From Deinococcus soli (ex Cha et al. 2016) (GTDB lineage Bacteria > Deinococcota > Deinococci > Deinococcales > Deinococcaceae): DNA of 64,000 nucleotides. The translations under genes and the position numbers were made by a program. The notes under the pieces were generated by a model. It was not told the DNA's origin. It saw nothing but the letters and a program-made list of their open reading frames with translations, and ran no database searches. The stretch is taken from positions 2,890,501-2,954,500 of the forward strand of contig NZ_CP011389.1 of the NCBI RefSeq assembly GCF_001007995.1, written 5' to 3'. The stretch's first letter is position 1. Each line of letters opens with the position of its first letter. Shown one piece after another: positions 19,498 to 35,111 of this stretch.

Positions 19498-20676
19498 ATG
19501 AAGAAGTCTCCCACCGTGACCCTGCAACCCCAGGCGGTGCGCCGCATCGCGGGCCGCTACCCCTTCGGCCACAGCGGTGACATCGCCCGCGCCGACGACG
19601 GCATCCAGCCCGGCGAGGTCGTGAACGTCAAGGGCCCGGACTCCGGGAAGGTCATCGCGCGCGGGTACTTCAACCCACAGGGAGGGACCCCCCTGCGCCT
19701 CCTGACCTGGACGGACGAGGACATCGACCTGAAGTTCTACCGCGCCCGCGTGAAGGCCGCCCTGGCCCGCCGCGCCGGACGAATCGTGAACACCGACGCC
19801 ATGCGCGTCCTGCACGCCGAGGCCGACGGGATGCCCGGCGTGATCGCCGACCAGTTCGCGGGGACGCTGGGCGTCCAGCTGCGCAACGCGGGTGTCGAGC
19901 GACACCGCGACCTGATCGTCAGGGCCCTGCGCGAGGAAACCGGCGCCGAGAGCGCCTACGAGCGCAGCGATACCGGCGAGCGCCGCAAGGAGGGCCTGGA
20001 CCTCGTGACCGGCACCCTCTGGGGTGACGTGCCGGGGCGCGTGGAGTTCTTCGAGGACGACCTGAAGCTGCACTTCAACCCGATGGACGCGCAGAAGACC
20101 GGGTTCTTCCTCGACCAGCGTGACAACCGCCGCCTGATGCGCACGTTCGTGCAGCCCGGCGCGGGCTTCCTGGACGTGTACTCGTACACCGGTGGCTTCA
20201 GCCTGCACGCCGCGAAAGCGGGCGCGAAGGCCGTCGCCATCGACAAGGACAGCGTCGCGCTGGGCGCGCTGGAGGGCGCGGCGCGCGGCAACGCCCTTCA
20301 GGTCGGCGTGCGCTGGGGCGACGCCATCGAACAGCTCGACGCCCTCGTCAAGGAAAAACGGACCTTCGGCGCGATCGTCCTCGACCCGCCCACCCTCGCC
20401 AAGCGGCGCGACGACGTGCCCCGCACCAAACGCATCTTCACCGACGGCGCCGCCCGCGCCCTGCGGATGCTCGACAGCGGGGGGTACCTGCTGATCAGCA
20501 CCTGCGCGCACTACATCCGCGTGGACGACCTGCTCGACGCCGCCCGCGTGGCCGCCGCCGAGGCCAACACCGACGCGGAAGTGCTGGACGTCACCTACCA
20601 GCCCGCCGATCACCCGCACCTCCTGAGCGTCCCCGAGAGCCTGTACCTCAAGAGCATCCTGCTGCGCAGAGCCTGA
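19498..20676 (+). CDS. PUA-domain SAM-dependent rRNA methyltransferase (RlmI-like)
   Basis: The 392-aa enzyme has an N-terminal PUA RNA-binding domain (about 15-85, GRYPFGHSGDI...GEVVNVKG), a middle beta domain, and a C-terminal Rossmann methyltransferase domain (about 180-390). Visible motifs are GFFLDQRDNRRLM, FLDVYSYTGGFSLHAAKAGA (SAM motif I), AIVLDPPTLAKRRDD (motif IV) and ISTCAHYI. The last carries the Cys expected of the 23S rRNA m5C methyltransferase RlmI and relatives. The exact target base is inferred from the family. Confidence 0.88.
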   Translation: MKKSPTVTLQPQAVRRIAGRYPFGHSGDIARADDGIQPGEVVNVKGPDSGKVIARGYFNPQGGTPLRLLTWTDEDIDLKFYRARVKAALARRAGRIVNTDAMRVLHAEADGMPGVIADQFAGTLGVQLRNAGVERHRDLIVRALREETGAESAYERSDTGERRKEGLDLVTGTLWGDVPGRVEFFEDDLKLHFNPMDAQKTGFFLDQRDNRRLMRTFVQPGAGFLDVYSYTGGFSLHAAKAGAKAVAIDKDSVALGALEGAARGNALQVGVRWGDAIEQLDALVKEKRTFGAIVLDPPTLAKRRDDVPRTKRIFTDGAARALRMLDSGGYLLISTCAHYIRVDDLLDAARVAAAEANTDAEVLDVTYQPADHPHLLSVPESLYLKSILLRRA

Positions 20677-20740
20677 CGTGAAGAGGTAGGCCATTGTGCA
20701 GGCGCGTCACGGGGGAACGCACCCGCACAATCGGCCTGAC

Positions 20741-21598
20741 ATGACCACCACCGATGCGCCCACCGCTGCCCTGATCCTGCGCCCGGCCACGGAGTTCACC
20801 GTGCTGACCCTGTCCACCCTGATGGCCGGCGCGTTCGAGGGGTACGTCGTGACCATCCCCGACGATCCGGCCGCGTTCGCTGCGCGCGTGCGGGCCGAGC
20901 AGATCGACCTGCACGCCTCGCTGATTGCCTGTGTGGACGGAGAGCCGGTCGGGCTGGGCCTGATCGCCCGGCGGGGCGAGGACGCCCGACTGGCGGGGAT
21001 GGGGGTCCGGAAGGCGTGGCGGGGCCAGGGGGTGGCCCGCGCGCTGCTGGACCGCCTGCTGGCCGACGCCCGCGCGCGCGGCGAGGCCCGCATGCACCTG
21101 GAAGTCATCGAGGGCAACGACCCCGCCATCCGCCTGTACGAGACTGCCGGATTCGTCCGTCGGGGCCGACTGGCCGGGTATGAGCGCCCGGCAGCACAGG
21201 CGCCGGAAGCGCAGCTCTCCGCCCTCGGGGAGGTGCCGCTGTCGGTGGCCGCGCGGACCCTGGCGCAGCACGCCGACGACGACCTGCCCTGGCAGCTGCA
21301 CCCCGCCACCCTGACCGCCCTGACCCCACCCAACCGCGCCCTGACGTTGAACGACGCGACCGCCTGGGTCCTCGAGCAGCCCGGGGTGCTGGTGCTGCGC
21401 GCGATGCTCGTCCCGCCCGCCGCGCGGCGTCAGGGCCAGGGGCGCGCCCTGCTGGAAGCCCTGACCCGGGCCTTCCCGGACCACCGGATGATCGTCCCGG
21501 CCACCGTGCAGGAGCGTCAGGCGGACGGCTTCCTGACCACCTGCGGCTTCACGCAGACGACCCTGGCGCAGCTGGAGATGACCTGCCCCCTGAACTGA
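20741..21598 (+). CDS. Tandem GNAT-domain acetyltransferase
   Basis: The 285-aa protein contains two GNAT acetyltransferase folds. The first (about 45-165) has the acetyl-CoA binding loop VRKAWRGQGVARALLDRLL and a typical LEVIEGNDPAIRLYETAGFVRRGRL end. The second (about 190-285) keeps LRAMLVPPAARRQGQGRALLEAL. Substrate unknown. CACAAT ends 9 nt before the ATG. Confidence 0.88.
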   Translation: MTTTDAPTAALILRPATEFTVLTLSTLMAGAFEGYVVTIPDDPAAFAARVRAEQIDLHASLIACVDGEPVGLGLIARRGEDARLAGMGVRKAWRGQGVARALLDRLLADARARGEARMHLEVIEGNDPAIRLYETAGFVRRGRLAGYERPAAQAPEAQLSALGEVPLSVAARTLAQHADDDLPWQLHPATLTALTPPNRALTLNDATAWVLEQPGVLVLRAMLVPPAARRQGQGRALLEALTRAFPDHRMIVPATVQERQADGFLTTCGFTQTTLAQLEMTCPLN

Positions 21599-21710
21599 AC
21601 CCCGCGGCTGGGCCGCACGACTTCTCCGCACTGCCGACCCTGAAGGAAAGGGCAGGACGGATGGTGGGCGAGCCTACCCTGCCACGCGGGTGGGCCGGGC
21701 AGGATCGGGT

Positions 21711-22423
<713 letters not shown>

Positions 22424-22427
<4 letters not shown>

Positions 22428-23389
22428 GGCGCGCCCTGCTGACCCTGGCGGCGCTGCTGGGCGTGACGGCGGGCGCCGCTCCACTGCCCTCCCGCGCGGT
22501 GCTGAGTGGCGAGTGCTGCCCCGGCGCGGTCTGGACGCCAGATTCCCGCGCGCTGCTGTTCCTGGACGGCGCGCCCGCGCGGGCCACGACCGGCATCTAC
22601 CAGGTGCCGGCGACCGGGGGCACGGTCACGCGGCGGTTTTCCAGCGTGGCGTTCTTCTCCCCGGCCCTGAAGTGGGCGGTGCGGCCCAGCGCGGGCGAGG
22701 CGACCACCCTCGAACGCCTCGCGGACGGGCGGCGCTTCACGCTGCCCACCTACGGCGCGAGCGTCACTTGGACGGCCGCCGAGACCCGGCTGGCCTACGC
22801 CCGCAGCGACACGAGCGGCAACTTCGACCGCCGCGTCACGCGGGTGTTCGTCGCGGACGTGTTTGGCTTGCCCCGGCTGGTGGCGACCTTGCCCGGGGGC
22901 AGCATTCACGGCTGGCTGGACGACACGACCCTGCTGCTGAGCGGCAAGGCCAGCGCCGGGGCGCGCGACCGCGACCTGTTCACCCTGAACACCCGCAGCG
23001 GCGCGCGCCGCATCCTCAGGACCGCGCTGGGCTTCCGTTCGGTAGCGGTCAGCCCCGGCGGGCGGCAGGTGGCGTACACCATTGCCTTCGACAGCGCCGC
23101 CCGCAACGGCCTGTGGGTGCAGGGCGCCGCCGGGGGCGCCCCGCGCGAACTGAGCACCTTCGGGTCGTACCGCTGGCGGGACGCCACGCGCCTGCTGCTG
23201 ATCCCGCTGAGTACGTCGGGGGGGCCGCACACGCTGCGGCAGTACGACGTGAGCACGAACGCCTGGAAGACCCTGGGGGATCTGGGGGATCAGGTGAGGC
23301 TGGCGGACTGGTCGGTCAGTCCGGATGGCCGCCTGCTGAATTACCTGAGTGCGCGGGATGGGAACGTGCGCGTGCTGACCTTGCCGTAA
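22424..23389 (+). CDS. Exported TolB-like beta-propeller protein
   Basis: The 321-aa product has a signal peptide (about 1-18). Repeated blades of TolB/WD40-like type follow: VWTPDSRALLFLDG, ASVTWTAAETRLAYARSD, SVAVSPGGRQVAYTI and DWSVSPDGRLLNYLSARDG. Such propellers bind proteins or sugars; the role here is unknown. It is translationally coupled to the M23 endopeptidase gene, which suggests a shared envelope function. Confidence 0.8.
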
Positions 23390-23435
23390 TGAAGGATGAG
23401 GCTGCGGGTCATAGCAGAATGCCGGGGTGACCTGC

Positions 23436-23441
23436 TACACT
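23436..23441 (+). promoter_or_regulatory. Candidate -10 box of uvrA
   Basis: TACACT about 100 nt before the uvrA start; no clear -35. It places the RDRM-like palindrome at 23470 inside the early transcribed region. Confidence 0.5.
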
Positions 23442-23469
23442 GTCTCGTTTCCGAAGCGCAGGGGCGACC

Positions 23470-23486
23470 TTACGCACGCAACGTAA
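23470..23486 (+). promoter_or_regulatory. RDRM-like DdrO operator at uvrA
   Basis: Perfect inverted repeat TTACG-N7-CGTAA with the exact 17-bp geometry of the RDRM (TTATG-N7-CATAA). It differs in the arms by one T-to-C change and the matching A-to-G. It lies between the candidate -10 and the start codon, where a repressor would block transcription. uvrA is a known RDR regulon member in Deinococcus. It agrees less well with the consensus than the gyrB site (9 of 17 positions). Confidence 0.6.
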
Positions 23487-23538
23487 CTTTCCGGCGGCCC
23501 GCCGCACGCACGCCCGGCCGCGCACGAGGAGCCACACC

Positions 23539-26666
<3,128 letters not shown>

Positions 26667-26670
<4 letters not shown>

Positions 26671-27284
26671 CCGCGCCCGACTCCGCCCCCGCCCCCCAGC
26701 CCACCCCGCCGGCCCGCACCCGCCGGGCCCGCCGCCCGCGCCTCCCGGAGTTCGAACCTCCACGGATCACGCCGGGGCGCGCGCTGGCGCACCTGCTGGG
26801 CGGCCTGATCACCCTGGCCGTCCTGGCGTACTTCCAGTGGACGCCCGGCGAGTGGCCGGTGCGCCTGCTGACCTGGGTGGCCCTGACGATCATCGCGGAC
26901 GAGTTCGACGGCTGGTACGGCTACGTCGCCCTGCTGCTGGGCGGCCTGGGCTACTTCAGTCCCGTCACGCCGCCCGAGCAGTGGACGGTCATCCTGCCGC
27001 TGGTGGGCGGCGCCCTGGCGGGCGTGCTGCTCATCAAGCATTCCGGCGGGTTGTTCGTGCTGCCCTTCGCCGCCGCGCTGTACGCGGGCGTGATCATCGG
27101 CATGGGCCGATTCGCCACCAAGCTGGACGGCAGCCTCACGCTGCCCACCAACGAGACCTTCCAGCGCACCGCCCTGATCGCCATGATCATCGGCCTGACC
27201 GTCAGCGCCGTGCGGCGCATCGTGAGCCTGATCCTGCATACCCGCGCCCGCCGCGCGCAGCGGGACGCCGCACTGAACGCCTGA
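26667..27284 (+). CDS. Hypothetical multi-pass membrane protein coupled to uvrA
   Basis: The 205-aa product has a basic, Pro-rich cytoplasmic N-terminus (1-35) and about six hydrophobic segments between 40 and 190, ending in a very Arg-rich tail. No known family is recognised. Its ATG overlaps the uvrA stop (ATGA), so it is translated from the uvrA message and would follow uvrA regulation. A terminator follows at 27299. Confidence 0.8.
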
Positions 27285-27298
27285 CCCGCCTCTCATCC

Positions 27299-27326
27299 GC
27301 CGCCCCGCGCCTCCCGCCGGGGCGGC
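27299..27326 (+). terminator. Terminator after the uvrA operon
   Basis: Nine-bp perfect stem (27299-27307 with 27318-27326) and a 10-nt loop, followed by CTTG; weak T tail. Confidence 0.6.
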
Positions 27327-27380
27327 CTTGGCCTGCCTGTTCTCATGCAGATCAGGGCGCGTGCCCCGCGTGACCCGCGT

Positions 27381-27386
27381 TACACT
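27381..27386 (+). promoter_or_regulatory. -10 box, leaderless type (DsbA-like gene)
   Basis: TACACT, 10 nt before ATG 27397. Confidence 0.5.
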
Positions 27387-27396
27387 GCCCCCAACC

Positions 27397-28065
27397 ATGA
27401 CCGCCAACAGCAACCCCAACCGCATGTTCCTGGTGATCGGCACGCTGATCGCTGCCGTCCTCATCGGCCTGGCCGTGTTCGCCGTGCAGGGCAAACCCGC
27501 CGCCGGGACCGCCGACTTCGACCTGACAGGCGTCCCCTTCGCCGGGCAGGAGAGCGCCCCGGTGGACGTCGTGGTCGTCGAGGACTTCAAGTGCCCTGCC
27601 TGCAAGAACTTCGAGGAGACCGTCACCCCCGAACTGAAGACCAGGTATGTGGACACCGGCAAGGCCAAGGTGCACACCATCCTGTGGCCCTTCCTGGCCG
27701 AGAAGTTCTCGTTGCCCACCGACGACGGCAAGCTCGCCGCGCAGGCCAGCCTGTGCGTGTACGACCAGGGCGGCAACGACGCCTTCACCACCTTCAAGAG
27801 CATCCTGTTCCGCGCGCAGGGCGAAGAGAACGTCGTCTGGGCCACCAAGGCCCGCCTGAAGGACCTCGCCGGAAACCTCGAGAGCCTCGACCAGAGCAAG
27901 TTCGCCGAGTGCCTGGACACCGACGCCACCGCCGCCCGCGTGGACGCCATGGAAGCCCAGGCCACCCGCGCCCGCGTGAACAGCACCCCCACCGTGTTCG
28001 TGAACGGCAAGCAGGTCACCGGCACCCTGGCCGACGTCAGCGCCGCCATCGACGCCGCGGAGTAA
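27397..28065 (+). CDS. DsbA-like thiol:disulfide oxidoreductase, membrane-anchored
   Basis: The 222-aa protein has an N-terminal membrane anchor (about 10-31) and a thioredoxin-fold DsbA domain. The active site is CPAC (66-69) in [15 protein letters not shown], and the cis-Pro loop is [13 protein letters not shown]. It introduces disulfides into exported proteins. A DsbB-like gene follows after 3 nt, forming a donor/oxidase pair. The cysteine-containing exported proteins in this window are plausible clients, which is inference. Confidence 0.9.
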   Translation: MTANSNPNRMFLVIGTLIAAVLIGLAVFAVQGKPAAGTADFDLTGVPFAGQESAPVDVVVVEDFKCPACKNFEETVTPELKTRYVDTGKAKVHTILWPFLAEKFSLPTDDGKLAAQASLCVYDQGGNDAFTTFKSILFRAQGEENVVWATKARLKDLAGNLESLDQSKFAECLDTDATAARVDAMEAQATRARVNSTPTVFVNGKQVTGTLADVSAAIDAAE

Positions 28066-28068
28066 CCC

Positions 28069-28500
28069 GTGAGCCGCGACAACCGCCTGTACGCCGCGTG
28101 GGTCGTGTCCCTGATCGCCACGCTCGGCAGCCTGTACTTCAGCGAGATCCGCCACTTCAACCCCTGCATCCTGTGCTGGTTCCAGCGCATCTTCATGTAC
28201 CCGCTGGCGATCATCCTGGGCGTCGCGGCCCTGACCGGCGACCTGCGCGTGCGACGCTACGCCCTGCCCCTGGCGGGCACTGGCGTGCTGATCGCGCTGT
28301 ACCAGAACCTCGAAACCTGGGGCGTCGTGCCCGTCCTGCGCGCCTGTAGCGCCGACCCCAGCGCGTCGTGCGGCACGCCCTGGCCCGTGTGGGGCATGAC
28401 CTCCCCGCTGAACACCATCCTCACCATCCCGGTGCTCAGCATGATCGCCTTCACGCTCATCATCGGCCTGCTGAGCTGGCGGCGACCCCGCACGATCTGA
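28069..28500 (+). CDS. DsbB-like disulfide bond formation protein
   Basis: The 143-aa membrane protein has four predicted helices. It carries the two redox Cys pairs of DsbB/BdbC: CILC (33-36) after the first helix and C93/C101 in the second periplasmic loop ([10 protein letters not shown]). It reoxidises the upstream DsbA-like protein with quinone. The [10 protein letters not shown] segment is typical. The start is GTG 28069, 3 nt after the upstream stop. Confidence 0.92.
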   Translation: MSRDNRLYAAWVVSLIATLGSLYFSEIRHFNPCILCWFQRIFMYPLAIILGVAALTGDLRVRRYALPLAGTGVLIALYQNLETWGVVPVLRACSADPSASCGTPWPVWGMTSPLNTILTIPVLSMIAFTLIIGLLSWRRPRTI

Positions 28501-28516
28501 AGGAAGTGCACGGGAG

Positions 28517-28554
28517 GCGGGGCGCGGGGTGCGGTAAGCACCTCTGCGCCCCGC
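28517..28554. terminator. Bidirectional terminator between dsbB-like gene and SDR gene
   Basis: Outer 9-bp stem 28517-28525/28546-28554 and inner 5-bp stem 28528-28532/28538-28542 around a GGTAA loop. It lies between convergent genes. Confidence 0.7.
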
Positions 28555-28563
28555 GCGCTTCTC

Positions 28564-29313
28564 CTACACCGGGCGGCCCGCCATCATGAATGACGCGGTC
28601 ATCCCACCGTCCACCGGCACGATCGCGCCCGTCATGAACGTGGCCTCCTCGCTGCCCAGGAAGTAGACGACCTGCGCCACCTCGCGCGGGGTGCCCAGGC
28701 GGCGCAGCGCGTGCAGGTCCTCGTAGTCCCGGCGGGTCTGTTCCGGGTCGCCGCTCTCCGTGATGCTCTGGAGGACCGCCTCGGTGCTGATCGCGCCCGG
28801 CGCGACGGCATTCACCCGCAGGCCGTGCGGCGCGAGATCCAGGGCCATCGCGCGGGTCAGGTTCACGAGGCCGCCCTTGCTGGCGTTGTACGCCGCGTTG
28901 CCCTGCTCGGCGAACAGGCCCTGCACGCTCGCCACGTTCACGACCGCCGCGCCGCGCGGCAGCAGGTCCACCAGCGCCCGCGTGAGCAGCAGCGGCGCAG
29001 TCAGGTTCACGTTCAGCGTCCGCGCCCAGCCGCGCTCGCTGACGTCCAGGACGCTCCCGTGCGCACCTTGGAAGGCTGCGTTGTTCACGAGCACCTGCAC
29101 GCCGCCCATCTCGCGCGCCGCGCGCACGATCCGTTCCCGCCCGGCGGCGGTGCTCACGTCCGCCTTCACGCGCCGCTGGCCGCGCAGGTTCGGCGGGAGG
29201 CTCAGGTCGGCGCTCAGCACCCGCCAGCCCCGTTCCGCGTACAGTTCCGCGATCGCCCGGCCGATCCCGCGCGCCGCGCCCGTCACCACCACCCCATTCG
29301 AAGCGTCCGTCAT
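28564..29313 (-). CDS. Short-chain dehydrogenase/reductase
   Basis: A classical SDR of 249 aa. It has the NAD(P)-binding TGAARGIG (11-18), NNAA (77-80), and catalytic Ser129, Tyr142 and Lys146 (YNASK). The end, [10 protein letters not shown], is typical of the family. Substrate unknown. GACACT ends 6 nt before the ATG at 29313. It is a single gene, convergent with dsbB. Confidence 0.92.
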   Translation of the reverse strand: MTDASNGVVVTGAARGIGRAIAELYAERGWRVLSADLSLPPNLRGQRRVKADVSTAAGRERIVRAAREMGGVQVLVNNAAFQGAHGSVLDVSERGWARTLNVNLTAPLLLTRALVDLLPRGAAVVNVASVQGLFAEQGNAAYNASKGGLVNLTRAMALDLAPHGLRVNAVAPGAISTEAVLQSITESGDPEQTRRDYEDLHALRRLGTPREVAQVVYFLGSEEATFMTGAIVPVDGGMTASFMMAGRPV

Positions 29314-29390
29314 GCCCCCAGTGTCAGGGACTCCCGCCCCAGGGGCGCGGAGGCATAAGGCATGCTCAAGTGGGGAGTAGGAGAAGAGGG

Positions 29391-29423
29391 AGGCCCGCCG
29401 ACTTCGCTGAGGTCGGCGGGCCT
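29391..29423 (-). terminator. Terminator of etfBA
   Basis: Perfect 12-bp stem (29391-29402 with 29412-29423) and a 9-nt loop, 60 nt beyond the etfA stop. Confidence 0.7.
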
Positions 29424-29483
29424 CTCAGGTGGAGGTGGGAACTGGGGCGGAGGCCAGCAACCGACCCACGTCCCACTCCCCGT

Positions 29484-30431
29484 TTACTTGCGGCTGGCTT
29501 CGATCAGCGCAGGGACGATCTCGTTGATGTCGCCCACGATGCCGTAGTCCGCCACCTTGAAGATGGGCGCCTCGGCGTCCTTGTTGATCGCGATGATGTT
29601 CTTGCTCTTGCCCATGCCGCTCAGGTGCTGCACGGCGCCGCTGACACCCAGGGCGATGTACGCTTTGGGCTGCACGGTCTTGCCGGTCTGGCCAACCTGT
29701 TCGGCGTAGGGGCGCCAGCCGGCGTCCACGACGGCGCGCGTGGCGCCGACGCCCGCGCCGAGGTTGTCCGCGAGGGCCTCGACGTAGCGGCTGAAGTTCT
29801 CGGGGCTGCCCACGCCACGGCCGCCGGTGACGATGACGTCGGCTTCGGTCAGGGCGACGCGGCTGCTCTTCTCGACGCTCTTGCCGGTCACCTCGACGCG
29901 CGCGGCGGGGAGGGACAGTTCGACGTCGTACTGCTCGCCGGCCGCGCCGGTGGGGGCGGCGGGCGCGAAGGAGCCGGGTTTGACGGTCACGACGACCGTG
30001 CCGTCGGCCTCGACCGTCTCGGTCACGCGGGCGAGGTACGTGTAGCGCTGCGCCTGGAGGGCCGCGCCGTTGCTGCTCAGCCTGGTCGCGTCCTCGAGGT
30101 ACGCGGCGTCCAGCTTCACGGCCACGCGGGGCGCGTACTCGCGGCCGGAGCGGCTGCCGCCGATGATGACGGTATGCGCCTCGCCCTCCTGGGCGATCTG
30201 CGTGGTGGCGGCGGCCCAGACCTCGGCGTTGTAGGTGGCGAGCCCGGGCAGGTCGGCGACGAGCACCTGATCGGCGACGGCGGCAGCCTCGGTGGCGACG
30301 CTGGCGACGTTCTGGCCCAGCACGAGCAGCGTGATGGGGCCTTCACGACCGGACTCGCGGGCGGCGGTGACCATTTCCAGGGTGGCTTTCGCCAGTTTCC
30401 CGGCGGTGTGTTCAGCGACGATCAGAATCAT
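29484..30431 (-). CDS. etfA: Electron transfer flavoprotein alpha subunit
   Basis: EtfA (315 aa) binds FAD and, with EtfB, carries electrons from acyl-CoA and other dehydrogenases to ETF-quinone oxidoreductase. The C-terminal FAD domain is clear: [59 protein letters not shown] and [20 protein letters not shown]. The start overlaps the etfB stop (ATGA), so the subunits are co-translated. Confidence 0.97.
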   Translation of the reverse strand: MILIVAEHTAGKLAKATLEMVTAARESGREGPITLLVLGQNVASVATEAAAVADQVLVADLPGLATYNAEVWAAATTQIAQEGEAHTVIIGGSRSGREYAPRVAVKLDAAYLEDATRLSSNGAALQAQRYTYLARVTETVEADGTVVVTVKPGSFAPAAPTGAAGEQYDVELSLPAARVEVTGKSVEKSSRVALTEADVIVTGGRGVGSPENFSRYVEALADNLGAGVGATRAVVDAGWRPYAEQVGQTGKTVQPKAYIALGVSGAVQHLSGMGKSKNIIAINKDAEAPIFKVADYGIVGDINEIVPALIEASRK

Positions 30432-31189
30432 GCGATCACCTTGGCTTCGTTGCGAAGCAGGTCGAGAAGCTGCTGGGCGGCGGCCTGGGCGTCCTTGCCG
30501 TCAATCATGGTGTTCAGGCGGGCGCGGGTCTGGATCTCGGCGTTCACGGTGCGGACCTTGCTGCTCAGGCCGTAGGTGGCGGGGTCGTCCTTGCGGAGTT
30601 CCTTCTTCTTGGCCTTCATGATGTTCGGCAGGGTGGGGTAGCGGGGTTCGTTGAGGCCCTGCTGCGTGGTGACCACGGCGGGCAGGGTCGCGCGGAAGCT
30701 CTCGTTGCCGTCGTCCACGTCGTGGCGGCCGGTCAGGGTCTCGCCGTCGAGTTTCAGTTCGTTCGTCCAGGTGAGCTGGGGCCAGCCGAGGCGTTCGGCG
30801 CTGGCGGCGCCGAGGGCCTGGGAGTCCCAGTCGGCTTCCTGTCCGCCCGCGAGGATCAGCGTGGCGTTCTCGGCCTGGGCGACCTGCGCGACGACGCGGC
30901 TGAGGGTCACGGCGTCGAACTTCTCGTCGGTCTCGACGTGGATGGCGCGGTCGACGCCCATGGCCAGCGCGGTGCGCAGGGCGTCCTCGTTGCGTTTGGG
31001 GCCGATGGCCAGCGCGATGATCTGCTCAATGGGCGCGCCGCTTTCGCGCAGGCGCAGGGCTTCTTCCACGCCGTACTCGTCCATCCCGTCGATGACGAGG
31101 GTGGCGCCGTCGAGGTCGACCTGCTGGGCGTTGATCTTGACGCGCGCTTCGGCGTCGGGCACTTGGCGGACTAGGGTCAGGATGTTCAT
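30428..31189 (-). CDS. etfB: Electron transfer flavoprotein beta subunit
   Basis: EtfB (253 aa) is the partner of EtfA. Family signatures are [14 protein letters not shown], the ETF-beta motif from about 160 ([41 protein letters not shown]) and [26 protein letters not shown] 31189 is chosen for the GGAGG site directly upstream; a 24-residue in-frame extension is disregarded. A FadR-type palindrome lies about 75 bp upstream, so fatty acid degradation control is likely. Confidence 0.97.
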   Translation of the reverse strand: MNILTLVRQVPDAEARVKINAQQVDLDGATLVIDGMDEYGVEEALRLRESGAPIEQIIALAIGPKRNEDALRTALAMGVDRAIHVETDEKFDAVTLSRVVAQVAQAENATLILAGGQEADWDSQALGAASAERLGWPQLTWTNELKLDGETLTGRHDVDDGNESFRATLPAVVTTQQGLNEPRYPTLPNIMKAKKKELRKDDPATYGLSSKVRTVNAEIQTRARLNTMIDGKDAQAAAQQLLDLLRNEAKVIA

Positions 31190-31262
31190 GGGGCCTCCGG
31201 GGAGTGTGCACTCACGGCTGGTGCGATGCGGCGGGTGATGCCGGTCGCCCCAGCATGCCAAA

Positions 31263-31277
31263 TTGGACTGAGTTCAA
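31263..31277 (-). promoter_or_regulatory. FadR-type operator upstream of etfBA
   Basis: The 15-mer TTGAACTCAGTCCAA (minus strand) is an imperfect palindrome. It fits every position of TTGNACYSRGTNCAA, the operator form I recall for the TetR-family fatty acid degradation repressor FadR of Thermus thermophilus. It is placed in the etfB upstream region, and ETF is a plausible target. I could not define the promoter hexamers around it. Confidence 0.6.
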
Positions 31278-31448
31278 GTTTAGCAGATCGGGACGCCCCA
31301 CCCGCAAGTCACCCCGCACCCTCCGGACCCTGAACGGGCAGGCTCAGATTCTCATATTCAACATGAGACCTTCATGCTCCCGGGCGCCTTAATCTTCAGT
31401 CACGCAGCTCAGGGAACCCTCTCACGTTCAGGCCCGACGCTACCACTC

Positions 31449-32132
31449 ATGAAGAAGCTGCTGTCCATCACCCTGCTGACCGTCGCCGCCACCACCGCCA
31501 CCGCGGGCGCCCAGAGCCTGAGTGGCGTTGAACTGGGCCTCACCGGTGGATACGCCGGTGGCCTCAGCGGTGAAGTCTTCGTGCATGCCCCCAACGTCGC
31601 CGGTCCCGTCGGCGTCAAGGCCGGCGTCGCCTACAGCCGCGGCAACAACGGCCTGAACGACAGCGCCCCCTACAGCCCCGCGCTGCTCGGTAACACCTAC
31701 ACCGTCGCCGACGCCAAACGCGACGGCCTGATCACCAGTGAGGGCACCACCAGCACCGTCGGCTCGCTTGACGCTACCTACGGCCTGGGCGAGGTGACGC
31801 CCGGCGTGGACGCCACGCTGTACGGCGGCGGCCGCTACGGCATGTTCAACGCCACCGAGAGCTCCGGCAGCAACACCACCACCTATAGCAGCAACGCCTT
31901 CGGTATCGGCGCGGGCGTCATGGTCAGCTACGCCCTCACCGGCGGCCTGAGCCTCGTGGGAGACCTGGGCGTCGACCAGTACTTCCGCTCGAACACCATC
32001 ACCATCAACGACGGCCGCGGCAACGTCGACCGCCTCAGCGCTGGTCAGGCCGGGTACAGCGATCTGGACAACCGCGTCGTGCGTCCCGGTACCGTCTTCA
32101 AGGCCCGCATCGGCCTGAAGACCACCTTCTAA
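31449..32132 (+). CDS. Outer membrane beta-barrel protein
   Basis: The 227-aa product has a signal peptide (1-21, TATAGAQ). Alternating amphipathic strands rich in Gly, Tyr and Val follow ([49 protein letters not shown]), ending in the strand [12 protein letters not shown] with a terminal Phe. This is the pattern of small outer membrane barrels. Deinococcus has an outer membrane, so location there is plausible. The 260 bp before it hold the etfB regulatory region; I could not fix its own promoter (TAATCT at about 31390 is one candidate). Confidence 0.8.
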   Translation: MKKLLSITLLTVAATTATAGAQSLSGVELGLTGGYAGGLSGEVFVHAPNVAGPVGVKAGVAYSRGNNGLNDSAPYSPALLGNTYTVADAKRDGLITSEGTTSTVGSLDATYGLGEVTPGVDATLYGGGRYGMFNATESSGSNTTTYSSNAFGIGAGVMVSYALTGGLSLVGDLGVDQYFRSNTITINDGRGNVDRLSAGQAGYSDLDNRVVRPGTVFKARIGLKTTF

Positions 32133-32135
32133 AGA

Positions 32136-32534
32136 CTACGCACCGTCCGGACCGGCCTCTCCATCGGGGGCCGGTCTTGCCGTACCCAGGTGGTGGCGTA
32201 AGACTTCAAACGCCGCGACCGTCCGGGGGAACCCCAGGTACGGCACACACATCATCAGCGCGCCGCGCAGTTCCGCCTCGGTCGCCCCGGCGTTCAGCGC
32301 GCCGCGCAGGTGCGTGCGCAGCTCCGGCGGGCTGCCCAGTGACACCAGCAGCGCGCACGCGATGAGTTCCTTGGTCTTCAGGTCCAGACCGGGCCGTTCG
32401 TACACCGTGTCGTACGCGAAATCCCGGATGTACCCGCCCAGATCGGGGTCCAGCTCGTCCAGGCGCTGCTCGATACGGTCCTGCTGCGAACCGAAGATCA
32501 CGGCACGGGCGCGGGGGGTGGGGTCGTCACTCAC
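32136..32534 (-). CDS. Carboxymuconolactone decarboxylase family protein
   Basis: A 132-aa all-helical protein of the CMD/AhpD superfamily. [61 protein letters not shown] is the family core. The CxxC of AhpD peroxidase reductases is absent, so it is closer to gamma-carboxymuconolactone decarboxylases. Real substrate unknown. The GTG start at 32534 is supported by a -10 box 7 nt upstream. Confidence 0.88.
   Translation of the reverse strand: MSDDPTPRARAVIFGSQQDRIEQRLDELDPDLGGYIRDFAYDTVYERPGLDLKTKELIACALLVSLGSPPELRTHLRGALNAGATEAELRGALMMCVPYLGFPRTVAAFEVLRHHLGTARPAPDGEAGPDGA
32150..32176 (+). terminator. Terminator of the outer membrane barrel gene
   Basis: Eight-bp stem (32150-32157 with 32169-32176), 11-nt loop, then TTG. 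It overlaps the 3' coding end of the convergent decarboxylase-family gene. Confidence 0.55.
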
Positions 32535-32541
32535 GCGGACC

Positions 32542-32547
32542 AGGGTA
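32542..32547 (-). promoter_or_regulatory. -10 box, leaderless type (CMD-family gene)
   Basis: Minus-strand TACCCT, 7 nt before GTG 32534. Confidence 0.55.
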
Positions 32548-32595
32548 CGCCGGGCGGCGGACAGGAAAGAAGACCGTCAGGACGCGCACGGTACA

Positions 32596-32611
32596 GTCCC
32601 ACGTGTGGGAC
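32596..32611. promoter_or_regulatory. Palindrome in the clpC / CMD-gene divergent region
   Basis: GTCCCAC-GT-GTGGGAC, a 16-bp inverted repeat with 7-bp arms, between the divergent CMD-family gene and clpC. It is a candidate operator; the regulator is unknown. TACCCT and TACACT boxes at 32663-32673 are possible clpC -10 elements downstream of it. Confidence 0.4.
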
Positions 32612-32778
32612 AGATGTGCGCAGATCGTAAGGTTTCCCCAGCCTTCCGCCAGGAGGCGGCGCTACCCTACACTCAGGCTGTCACCACCGTTCTCTCCGCG
32701 CCCCTTTCCGCTGCGACAGCCGACCTGTCCCTGTCACCGCTCACTGCGCCCCTGCCGCGCTTTCCCTAGGGGGTTCCC

Positions 32779-35019
<2,241 letters not shown>

Positions 35020-35111
35020 CCCCACCTGCCCCCGCAGCCCGCCGCGCCCCGAGCGCCGGCGGGCTGTCTGCTGCGGCAACCGGCCGGGCCTTCCGCGCGT
35101 AGCAGAGTCAC

